Assembly (NCBI GenBank): GCA_011391255.1
Contig: JAABQV010000009.1
Coordinates: 62,001 to 126,000, forward strand
Length of the DNA stretch: 64,000 bases
Source of the DNA: Dechloromonas sp.
GTDB lineage: Bacteria; Pseudomonadota; Gammaproteobacteria; Burkholderiales; Rhodocyclaceae
Direction of reading: 5' to 3'
The notes beneath the pieces were generated by a model, which was not told the DNA's origin, made no database searches, and saw only the letters and a program-made list of their open reading frames with translations. Shown here piece after piece: positions 44,843 to 52,640 of this stretch (position 1 is the stretch's first letter; the number at the start of each line of letters is the position of its first letter). The position numbers were made by a program, and so were the translations under genes.

Positions 44843-45895
44843 ATGAAACAAGGCAATTTCCTGACCCGTACAGCGGCGCTTTCGCTGCTTTTGATTAGCG
44901 CTGGTGTCGCGGCCGCACCTCTGCCCAATCTCGGCACCGGCAAAACCGAAGTCACAGTTTCCGGCATTTCGTCGGGCGGCTACATGGCTGTGCAGTTTCA
45001 GGTGGCTTACTCGCAGATGGTGCGCGGTGCCGGCGTTGTGGCCGGTGGGCCTTTTTACTGTGCGCAAGGCGCGATTGGCCGGGCGCTGGCCAATTGCATG
45101 GAGCCGAGCAACAAGGAGACGCCGCCATCACCAGCGGAAACTTTGAAAACCATAGGTCAACTGGCCGAAGCGGGCAAGATCGACCCAATCAAAAACCTGC
45201 GCGACGACCGCGTTTGGCTGCTCTCCGGCGGCAATGACAAAACCGTTGCCCCAGCCGTCATGGATGCACTTGCCGCCTTCTATCGTGAACTCCTGCCCGC
45301 GGATGCCGTGCGCTACGTCAAGGTGCCGGAAGCCGGCCACGCCATGCTATCCACCAGCGATAGCAAGGCCAACGCTTGCAGCACATCCAGCCCGCCTTTC
45401 ATCAATCGCTGCCAGGACGTTGACGCCGCCGGCCAGTTGCTGGCGCACCTGCTTGGCCCGCTCAAACCCGCTGCCAGCGTGGCTGATGGCGAAATTGTCG
45501 CTTTCGATCAGCGCCCCTTTATTGATGGCCCGGCGATTGATGCCAGCCTGGCCGAAGAAGGCTACGCTTTTGTGCCGAGCGCCTGCCGTAGCGGTGGTTG
45601 CAAGGTGCATGTCGCCTTTCATGGCTGCCGGCAAAATGCTGGCGAAGTCGGCCGTCGCTTTGTTGAAGGCGCCGGCTATAACGCCTGGGCGGCCAGCAAC
45701 CGCCTGGTCGTGCTCTACCCGCAAACCGCCACCCGCGCCGGCTTTGCCTTCGGTTCGCTGAAAATGATCCTCAACCCCAAGGGCTGTTGGGATTGGTGGG
45801 GTTACACCGGTAGCGATTACCACACGCGCAGCGGCGTCCAGATGCGCGCTATCCATTCGATGATTGAAGCGATGGGAATGCCGGCGAAACGGTAA
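44843..45895 (+). CDS. Secreted PHB-depolymerase-family esterase
   Basis: A 350-aa exported alpha/beta hydrolase. A signal peptide (about 1-25, ISAGVAAAPL) is followed by the nucleophile motif GISSGGYMA (Ser43 in G-x-S-x-G), an Asp in GGNDKTVAP and a His candidate in TGSDYHTRSG. Cysteines at CAQG, CMEPS, CRSGGC, FHGCRQN and KGCWDW probably form disulfides. It would act on extracellular or periplasmic polyesters. The window also encodes a phasin, so PHA use is plausible, but intracellular granules would not be reached by this exported enzyme. Confidence 0.85.
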   Translation: MKQGNFLTRTAALSLLLISAGVAAAPLPNLGTGKTEVTVSGISSGGYMAVQFQVAYSQMVRGAGVVAGGPFYCAQGAIGRALANCMEPSNKETPPSPAETLKTIGQLAEAGKIDPIKNLRDDRVWLLSGGNDKTVAPAVMDALAAFYRELLPADAVRYVKVPEAGHAMLSTSDSKANACSTSSPPFINRCQDVDAAGQLLAHLLGPLKPAASVADGEIVAFDQRPFIDGPAIDASLAEEGYAFVPSACRSGGCKVHVAFHGCRQNAGEVGRRFVEGAGYNAWAASNRLVVLYPQTATRAGFAFGSLKMILNPKGCWDWWGYTGSDYHTRSGVQMRAIHSMIEAMGMPAKR

Positions 45896-45947
45896 AATTG
45901 CTGCTTGCTACGGTCAACCGCCAAAAACGCCTGATTTTTTGAATCCC

Positions 45948-47897
45948 ATGTCTGAATACTCCGCTTCCTCCATCCGCGTCCTGAAAGACCTTGAGCCCGT
46001 CAAGGAACGTCCTGGCATGTACACCAGGACGACCTGCCCGACCCACATCGTGCAGGAAGTCATCGATAACTCGGCCGACGAGGCGCTAGCTGGCTACGCC
46101 AAGAAAATCGGTGTTCTGGTGCGCGCTGATGGCGTCATCGAAGTCAGCGACAACGGACGCGGCATTCCGGTCGAAATCCACCCGGAAGAGGGCCGACCGG
46201 CGGTCGAGCTGGTGTTCTGCAAGCTGCACGCCGGCGGCAAGTTCAACAAGAAGGATGCCGGCAACGCCTACCGCTTTTCGGGCGGCCTGCACGGCGTTGG
46301 CGTCTCGGTCACCAATGCGCTGTCGATCCGCCTCGAAGTCGAGATCAAGCGCGGTGGTGGCATCCATCACATCGCCTTCGGCGCCGGTTTCGTCACCGAA
46401 CCGCTGAGCCGCATCGGCGACTGCGGCCAGCGCAACACCGGCACCACGGTGCGCATCCAGCCCGACCCCAAGTATTTCGATTCGCCGAAGATCAATCTGG
46501 CCCATCTCGAACACCTGCTCCGCTCAAAAGCCGTGCTGATGCCCAATGTCACGGTCGAACTCGACATCGAAGGCCAGGACAAGAAAGTCTGGTGCTACCA
46601 GAACGGCATGGCCGATTACCTCAACGAAATGATGGTCGGCACGCCGGTGGCGCCCATTTTCGTTGGCGAAAAATATGTTGAGACCGCCAATGGCTTTTCC
46701 GTTGGCGAAGGCGCCACCTTTGCCATGGCCTGGTTCGAGGAAGGTGGCGGCAAGCCGGAAAGCTACGTCAACCTGATCCCGACGCTCGACGGCGGTACCC
46801 ACGAAGCCGGCCTCAAGGCGGGCGTCTTCGAAGCGATCAAGACCTTCGCCGAACACCACGCCATCCTGCCGGCGAAAGTGAAGCTGGCGCAGGAAGACGT
46901 CTGCAGCCGCATGACCTATCTGCTTTCAGCCAAGGTGCTTGACCCGCAGTTCCAGGGCCAGACCAAGGAAAAACTGACCAGCCGCGATGCCTACAAACTG
47001 GTTACCCAGATGGTGCGCGACCCCTTCGAGCTGTGGCTCAACAGCCACGCCGATTTCGGCAAGAAGATTGCGGAGTTGGCGGTCAAGGCGGCGCAGAACC
47101 GCATGAAATCCACCCAGAAAGTGGAAAAGAAAAAATCCTCCGGCATCGCCACCCTGCCCGGCAAGCTGACCGATTGCGAATCGGAAGACCTCAGCCGCAA
47201 TGAGGTTTTCCTCGTCGAGGGCGATTCGGCCGGCGGTTCAGCCAAGCAGGGACGCGACAAGGAAACTCAGGCTGTGCTGCCACTACGCGGCAAGGTACTC
47301 AACACCTGGGAAGTCGACCGCGACCAGCTATTCAAAAACAACGAAGTCCATGATATTTCCGTGGCCGTCGGCGTCGACCCGCACGGCATCGAGCAGATCG
47401 ACACGGTCGATGTCAGCGGCCTGCGCTACGGCCGCATCATCGTCATGTCAGACGCCGACGTCGATGGCTCGCACATCCAGGTCCTGCTGTTCACGCTCTT
47501 CCTCAAACACTTCCCGGCCCTCGTCGAACGCGGCCACATCCACGTCGCCCAACCACCACTGTTCCGCGTCGATGTCGAAGCGAAAGGCCACACGCGCAAG
47601 GTCTATTGCCTCGACGAAGCCGAAAAGGAACAGACCCTGCAAAAACTGCGCGACGACGGGGTTTCGGAAAACAAGATCACCGTCTCCCGCTTCAAGGGCC
47701 TCGGCGAAATGAACCCGGACCAGCTCTGGGAAACCACCTTGTGTCCCGACACCCGCCGCCTCGTCCCCTTCCAGGCCAGCCGCGAAACCATCAAGCAAAT
47801 GACCGCCACCTTCACCCTGCTCATGGGCAAGGGCGAAGCGGCTGGTCGCCGGGCGTGGATGGAGAAGGACGGCGGGCTGGTTGAAGCAGATGTTTGA
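45948..47897 (+). CDS. parE: DNA topoisomerase IV subunit B
   Basis: A 649-aa type IIA topoisomerase ATPase subunit. ATP-site blocks EVIDNSADEALAGYA, DNGRGIPVEIHPEEG and AGGKFNKKDAGNAYRFSGG; TOPRIM motifs EVFLVEGDSAGGSAKQGRD and SDADVDGSHI. ATG 45948 (MSEYSASSIRV) is chosen over an in-frame codon at 45864 inside the previous gene. Length and the short C-terminus separate it from GyrB. parC is not in the window. Confidence 0.95.
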   Translation: MSEYSASSIRVLKDLEPVKERPGMYTRTTCPTHIVQEVIDNSADEALAGYAKKIGVLVRADGVIEVSDNGRGIPVEIHPEEGRPAVELVFCKLHAGGKFNKKDAGNAYRFSGGLHGVGVSVTNALSIRLEVEIKRGGGIHHIAFGAGFVTEPLSRIGDCGQRNTGTTVRIQPDPKYFDSPKINLAHLEHLLRSKAVLMPNVTVELDIEGQDKKVWCYQNGMADYLNEMMVGTPVAPIFVGEKYVETANGFSVGEGATFAMAWFEEGGGKPESYVNLIPTLDGGTHEAGLKAGVFEAIKTFAEHHAILPAKVKLAQEDVCSRMTYLLSAKVLDPQFQGQTKEKLTSRDAYKLVTQMVRDPFELWLNSHADFGKKIAELAVKAAQNRMKSTQKVEKKKSSGIATLPGKLTDCESEDLSRNEVFLVEGDSAGGSAKQGRDKETQAVLPLRGKVLNTWEVDRDQLFKNNEVHDISVAVGVDPHGIEQIDTVDVSGLRYGRIIVMSDADVDGSHIQVLLFTLFLKHFPALVERGHIHVAQPPLFRVDVEAKGHTRKVYCLDEAEKEQTLQKLRDDGVSENKITVSRFKGLGEMNPDQLWETTLCPDTRRLVPFQASRETIKQMTATFTLLMGKGEAAGRRAWMEKDGGLVEADV

Positions 47898-47937
47898 ACG
47901 GCTTGTCGCGGTCAACCTCAATAATCGGCAAAAATTG

Positions 47938-48810
47938 ATGAGCGGGAGCATTTCACGCTTACGCCGCCTGCTGCTTGCCGCAGGCATGGTGCTAATCGCC
48001 GGCTGCGCGACACCGCCAGCCGCCAAGCCAACCGCTGCCCCGGCCAAACCAAAAATCGGCCTTGCCCTCGGTGGCGGTGCAGCTCGAGGTTTTGCCCACA
48101 TCGGCGTGATCAAGATGCTCGAATCGCAAGGCATCATCGCTGACTATGTCGTCGGGACCAGCGCCGGCGCGGTGGTCGGCGCACTCTATGCGGGCGGCAA
48201 CGACGCCTATGCCATGCAAAAAGTCGCCATTCAGCTCGACGAAAAAATATTTGCCGACTGGACGCTGGGCGGGCGTGGCCTGCTCAAAGGCGAAGCGCTA
48301 CAGGATTTCATCAATCAGCACCTCAACAAACGGCCGCTGGAAAAATTGAACAAGCCTTTTGCCACAGTGGCGACCGATTTGAACAGCGGTGAGCGCGTCG
48401 TTTTCCGCACTGGCGACACCGGCATGGCCGTGCGCGCCTCGGCTGCTGTGCCGGGCGTCTTTCTGCCGGTTCAGTTTCGCGGCCACACTTACGTTGATGG
48501 TGGCCTGACCAGCCCGGTGCCGGTTCAGGCAGCGCGTGAAATGGGCGCTGATTTTGTGATCGCTGTCGATATTTCGACCCCGGCCAATGGCCAGCCGATC
48601 GACAGCATTTCGGCGATCCTCTGGCAAACCACAACCATCATGGGCAACCTCATCAGCAAAGCCGAATTGCGTGAAGCCGACATCGTCATTCGACCCAAGC
48701 TGCCTTACGTCAAATCCTGGGATTTCACTGCCCGCCACGACGCCATGCTTGAAGGCGAAAAAGCCGCCCAGGCTGCGCTGCCCTTGATCCGACAGAAACT
48801 CGGGCGCTAA
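47938..48810 (+). CDS. Patatin-like phospholipase lipoprotein (RssA/NTE group)
   Basis: A 290-aa patatin hydrolase with a lipoprotein signal (LLLAAGMVLIAGCATPP), so probably anchored at a membrane. The oxyanion motif GLALGGGAARGFAHIG, nucleophile VGTSAGAVVGALYAGG and catalytic Asp in YVDGGLTSPVP form the Ser-Asp dyad. ATG 47938 is preferred over TTG 47881 because it gives a clean signal peptide. It lies 40 bp after parE. Confidence 0.9.
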   Translation: MSGSISRLRRLLLAAGMVLIAGCATPPAAKPTAAPAKPKIGLALGGGAARGFAHIGVIKMLESQGIIADYVVGTSAGAVVGALYAGGNDAYAMQKVAIQLDEKIFADWTLGGRGLLKGEALQDFINQHLNKRPLEKLNKPFATVATDLNSGERVVFRTGDTGMAVRASAAVPGVFLPVQFRGHTYVDGGLTSPVPVQAAREMGADFVIAVDISTPANGQPIDSISAILWQTTTIMGNLISKAELREADIVIRPKLPYVKSWDFTARHDAMLEGEKAAQAALPLIRQKLGR

Positions 48811-48862
48811 GTCAAAAGCGTTGAAGCCTGCAGCTCCCAGATAGAACCAACCAGAAAAGCAC

Positions 48863-49699
48863 ATGAAAACTCCCCAAAGACTGATTCCCCTCGTCGAAGA
48901 AGGCCTCGTTGACGAGGTGCTCGGGCAGTTGATGAGCGGCAAGGAAGCTACCGTCTATATCGTGCGCTGTGGCGAGCATATTCGCTGCGCCAAGGTCTAC
49001 AAGGACGCCAAGCAGCGCAGCTTCCGCAAGGCCACCTCTTACCAGGAAGGCCGCAAGGTCAAGAACAGCCGGCAGGCGCGGGCGATGGAAAAAGGCAGCC
49101 GCTACGGGCGCCAGATGCAGGAAGAAGTCTGGCAGAACGCCGAGGTTGATGCGCTGTATCGCCTCGCCGCTGCCGGGGTGCGGGTGCCGCAGCCGTATAT
49201 TTGCTTTGATGGTGTCTTGCTGATGGATCTGGTGGTCGATGCCGAGGGTGGCGCGGCACCACGGCTGAACGACGTTACGCTGAGCGAAGCATTGGCGCTG
49301 GAATACCACGCCCTGCTGGTCAATGAAGTCGTCAAGATGCTTTGCGCCGGCATCATCCACGGCGACCTCTCCGAGTACAACATTCTCGTCGATGAAAACG
49401 GGCCGGTCATTATCGACTTGCCACAAGCCATCGATGCCGCCGCCAACAGCACGGCGGCCGAAATGCTGGAGCGCGACGTCAACAACCTGCGCAGCTACTT
49501 CAGCGCCTTTGCGCCATCGCTCACCGATAGCCAGTACGGCAAGGAAATCTGGGCTCTGTACGAAAGTGGTTCGCTGACCCCGGATCAGGTTTTGACCGGC
49601 CAGGTCGTACTTGACGAAACTCTTGCAGATGTCGATGCCGTGCTGCAACAAATTGAAGAGGCGATCAAGGAAGACCAAATCCGCCGGATGTGCCAGTAA
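48863..49699 (+). CDS. RIO1-family protein kinase
   Basis: A 278-aa atypical kinase. Residues 20-60 hold the ATP loop (SGKEATVYIVRCGEHIRCAK) with the catalytic Lys, followed by the RIO flexible loop. The catalytic loop GIIHGDLSEYNILVDE and metal loop VIIDLPQAIDA have the RIO signature (HGDLS.YN, IDxPQ). Bacterial members are found in many betaproteobacteria with unknown targets; in archaea and eukaryotes they act in small-subunit ribosome maturation. Confidence 0.93.
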   Translation: MKTPQRLIPLVEEGLVDEVLGQLMSGKEATVYIVRCGEHIRCAKVYKDAKQRSFRKATSYQEGRKVKNSRQARAMEKGSRYGRQMQEEVWQNAEVDALYRLAAAGVRVPQPYICFDGVLLMDLVVDAEGGAAPRLNDVTLSEALALEYHALLVNEVVKMLCAGIIHGDLSEYNILVDENGPVIIDLPQAIDAAANSTAAEMLERDVNNLRSYFSAFAPSLTDSQYGKEIWALYESGSLTPDQVLTGQVVLDETLADVDAVLQQIEEAIKEDQIRRMCQ

Positions 49700-49715
49700 G
49701 CCCATCCGGAAAACC

Positions 49716-50969
49716 CTAGCGCCGGCGGCTTTTCCAGCTCACGGCGCAGGTTTTTCTCAAGTATTCAAGCGCACGATCCATGTGCGAATCCGGGAAATTT
49801 GGATCCTTGTCAGCCAGATCCAGCTCGGCTTCCGGTAGCAAGTCTTCCAGCCACTGGCGGCGCAGGTCTTCCCGGCTTTCATGCGGAGCATGGCTGTCGA
49901 TGAATTCGAGCACCGCCTTTGAGTCGAAACCGGAAGTGCGGAAGGTGCGAATAATCTCCTGGCCTTCACGCAGCAGCAGCTTGGGTTTGGCTGGAAAGCC
50001 GGTGGCGATCAGCAGAAAGACCGTCGATACCACCGCCGGATCATCGCCATCGCCCTTGGTTACGCGATGCCATTCTTGCGCAACGAGGCGCTCGTACTCG
50101 CGGTTGTCTTCGTCGATATTCTCGACGATAAAAAATGGCCGGCTGGATTCGCCATAGAGCAAGCTGTCGGCGGTAGTGGCGGCCTGGCGGATTTGCGGCA
50201 AGTCATCAGCGATAAAACGCTGCATTTCCTGTTGCGCAAGTTGCTGAAATTCCAGCGGGGCGGCGGCAAAGAAGGTCTTGAGGCGAGCTTCATCGAGCGT
50301 GCTACGCTTGTTTTTGGCCGCTTCGATGAGCCGTACAAAGCCGGAGCGGGTCGGCATTTTCAGTTCTGATTTTTCAACAAAAAGCACCAGCATGGCGCTA
50401 CGTAGCAAAGCACTGGTGTCACCGCACAAATTGACCTGATCGGTCGGCGCGCCCAGTTTCTTGGCCAGCCAGAGCGCAAAATCAATTTCCTGCTGGCAAG
50501 CTTTGCGGTACTCAAAGGCAACGCGGTAATCGACCCAACTTAGCGCTGATGCCAGCGAGTGATCATTTAAGAAATTGCGCTGGTCTTCGGCTGTAACGCT
50601 GTGCCCGCCGATGATTTTGGCATCCGGCATGGCGTGCAGGCGCTTGATCATGTCGGAGCCGCCCTTGGAGTGCGCAAGCAGCGATTTGTCACGCAGCGAC
50701 AAGGCAGCGCGATGCAGATCACCGCCGGATAAATCTTCCAGATAGAGACTGATAAGATTGACGATGCGCTGGCGGGCTGCTTCAAGATCGGTACGCAGAT
50801 GCGCCGTACCGAAATAATTGGCAATCTGCACCATGCCTTTCGGTGCATCGGCCAGAATACTCGTCAGCAATTCCGGCGCGATGATGTTCTGTTCAATGGC
50901 GTAGCGCAGCACCTTTTCAAAATAAGGGCGGCTATCGACTTGCGCCAGTGCGTTTGCAGCAGTGCCCAT
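49716..50969 (-). CDS. Unrecognised 417-aa helical protein, last gene of J-domain operon
   Basis: No known family. Mostly alpha-helical and charged, with no signal peptide or membrane segment. Blocks that look conserved include PYFEKVLRYAIEQNIIAPEL near residue 15, AFEYRKACQQEIDFALWLAKK in the middle and KDPNFPDSHMDRALEYLRKT at the end. The start abuts the stop of the 251-aa gene with no gap, so it is co-transcribed with it, with the acidic protein and with the J-domain protein. Confidence 0.75.
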   Translation of the reverse strand: MGTAANALAQVDSRPYFEKVLRYAIEQNIIAPELLTSILADAPKGMVQIANYFGTAHLRTDLEAARQRIVNLISLYLEDLSGGDLHRAALSLRDKSLLAHSKGGSDMIKRLHAMPDAKIIGGHSVTAEDQRNFLNDHSLASALSWVDYRVAFEYRKACQQEIDFALWLAKKLGAPTDQVNLCGDTSALLRSAMLVLFVEKSELKMPTRSGFVRLIEAAKNKRSTLDEARLKTFFAAAPLEFQQLAQQEMQRFIADDLPQIRQAATTADSLLYGESSRPFFIVENIDEDNREYERLVAQEWHRVTKGDGDDPAVVSTVFLLIATGFPAKPKLLLREGQEIIRTFRTSGFDSKAVLEFIDSHAPHESREDLRRQWLEDLLPEAELDLADKDPNFPDSHMDRALEYLRKTCAVSWKSRRR

Positions 50970-51725
50970 TTAAATTGCCGATTCTTCCGTGTCGACCGCG
51001 CCAGTTTGAGAGGTCTCCTGTGGTCCGGCCTCGGCCAGCAACTGCGCTTCGATCAAACGCTGCCAGCGGTCGCGCAGCGCCATGACAATATGTTCAAACT
51101 CGTCTTCCAGCTCATGGCGCAGGACCCAGGCGGTTTCCATCCAGTCGCCATCGGCAATTTCGGCACGCGACACTTTCGGCTTGCTGCTGGCGATGGCATC
51201 GCCAAAACCCAGAGACTCATCGATTTCTTCAAGCCGTTCGGCAAGCAGGGTAATCGTCTTGATGCTCTCGAATGCTTCGTGATCAAACTCAAGGGTGAAG
51301 GTGCCGGCCGTTGCGAAATGCAGGATTTCCTCAAAACGATCCTGAAAATAATCAGCCAGCGTTTCGTAGCCGCCTTCCAGATTGGCAATTTCTTCAAGAT
51401 ATTCGCCCACCGTATGCGAGTCGCGGTGGATAACGGCGTTCATCATCGCCCGCAGCTTTTCGCCAGTACGGTCGCCGTACTTCTTCTCCAGCACGATGGC
51501 GCGCGCGAATTGCTCCGGCGTCACCACCATATTGACCAGCGATTCCTTCGACGAATCAAACTCGCGCATGATGGCCAGCAGATCCTTCGCTGGCAACTGG
51601 TCAAGCACAGCGACCAGCGCGTGATCGCCCTCATCTTCGGCGATGGCGACCAGCGCGCGCTCGGCGCCTTCAATGTCGCCGGCGAGGATGAGTTGCAGGG
51701 ATTCAACGACTACGGGGTGCTTCAT
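50970..51725 (-). CDS. Unrecognised 251-aa helical acidic protein
   Basis: No known family. Begins MKHPVVVESLQLILAGDIEG and is alpha-helical and acidic throughout, with repeated Glu/Asp-rich segments (EYLEEIANLEGGYETLADYF, RHELEDEFEHIVMALRDRW). No signal peptide. It lies 27 bp after the acidic 172-aa gene and runs into the 417-aa gene. A scaffold or adaptor role is possible, but nothing in the sequence proves it. Confidence 0.75.
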   Translation of the reverse strand: MKHPVVVESLQLILAGDIEGAERALVAIAEDEGDHALVAVLDQLPAKDLLAIMREFDSSKESLVNMVVTPEQFARAIVLEKKYGDRTGEKLRAMMNAVIHRDSHTVGEYLEEIANLEGGYETLADYFQDRFEEILHFATAGTFTLEFDHEAFESIKTITLLAERLEEIDESLGFGDAIASSKPKVSRAEIADGDWMETAWVLRHELEDEFEHIVMALRDRWQRLIEAQLLAEAGPQETSQTGAVDTEESAI

Positions 51726-51752
51726 GTGTTTTCCTTTAGCAATTCTTCTGCA

Positions 51753-52271
51753 TCAGTTGTCGAGTGAATCGAAACCCTGCTCGGACATCCATTCGGCGCC
51801 CTCTTCACGCAAGTCGCCGTCATCTTCATCATCGCCATCTTCATCGGATTCTTCGACCGGCGGCGGCGCATCGGCCGAATCATGGGTTCGCAGATATTCG
51901 AGACCGGCGGTGCTGACGAGAAACTCTTCGCCGCCTTCGCTGGCCAACGTCAATTCAATCAAAGGCACCGCCCAGGCGGCGGTGGTCAGATGTTTGGCCA
52001 GCTTTTTCCATGACAGAAAACCCGCCTGCCACGGCTCACTCAGGACCAAGGCGTGCAGATGCTGCGGCGACTTGACAATAAAGGCATCGTAAAAAGCAAC
52101 GGCAACCATTTCCGGGCTGAATTCAATCATCGGCAGAATAGCCGGCAATTCCTGACGCTTGATCGCCAGACGTTTCTGAAGAACCGACTTACCTTCCGAA
52201 TCGGAAACCAGATCATCAATTTCAGCCGAGTAGCTCTCCATGAGCTCGGCGAAATAACGGGATTTTTTCAT
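51753..52271 (-). CDS. Unrecognised 172-aa protein with acidic C-terminus
   Basis: No known family. An N-terminal helical part (YFAELMESYSAEIDDLVSDS), a central block (ALVLSEPWQAGFLSWKKLAK, IELTLASEGGEEFLVSTAG) and a strongly acidic tail (EESDEDGDDEDDGDLREEGA). It overlaps the J-domain gene by ATGA. Acidic tails of this kind are often flexible and may bind basic partners (inference). Confidence 0.75.
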   Translation of the reverse strand: MKKSRYFAELMESYSAEIDDLVSDSEGKSVLQKRLAIKRQELPAILPMIEFSPEMVAVAFYDAFIVKSPQHLHALVLSEPWQAGFLSWKKLAKHLTTAAWAVPLIELTLASEGGEEFLVSTAGLEYLRTHDSADAPPPVEESDEDGDDEDDGDLREEGAEWMSEQGFDSLDN

Positions 52272-52546
52272 TGCATCACTTTCTGAATGTAGGCTTCCCA
52301 GATTTGCCGGGCAACCGGCAGCGGATCGTCGATCAGGCTGCGGTGACGGAAATCGTCGTAGGCTTTGCGGCGCTCAACGTCGAACAAAACCTCGTAGGCT
52401 TCCTGAACCTCGCGAAAGCGCGTTGGTGCCTCCGGAGATGAATTTTTATCGGGGTGGAACTGGGCAGCTTTCTTCCGGTAAGCGGACTTGATCAGATCGG
52501 GCGTTGCATTGGGCGAAATACCCAAGCTTGCGTAATGGTCTTGCAT
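52268..52546 (-). CDS. J-domain (DnaJ-like) co-chaperone, 92 aa
   Basis: A minimal J-domain protein from ATG 52546 (MQDHYASLGISPNATPD). Helix II and the HPD motif (KAAQFHPDKNSSPEAPTRF), and helix III (EVQEAYEVLFDVERRKAYDD) are intact, so it should stimulate a DnaK-type ATPase. It lacks Gly/Phe, zinc-finger and C-terminal domains. It is first in a four-gene operon whose other products are unrecognised, which suggests it recruits Hsp70 to that system. Confidence 0.9.
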   Translation of the reverse strand: MQDHYASLGISPNATPDLIKSAYRKKAAQFHPDKNSSPEAPTRFREVQEAYEVLFDVERRKAYDDFRHRSLIDDPLPVARQIWEAYIQKVMQ

Positions 52547-52640
52547 TGAAGTCCCTGCGGTTAAATGCTCGTAAAAATTCCGGCAAACTTTTCCAGCCCA
52601 TCGCCGTGGCCGAGCATTGTACAGGCTATCATTCTCTCCC

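Noticed and set aside
45864..45947. 28-residue N-terminal extension of ParE
   Set aside because: It overlaps the previous gene and is absent from family proteins; ATG 45948 gives the normal start.
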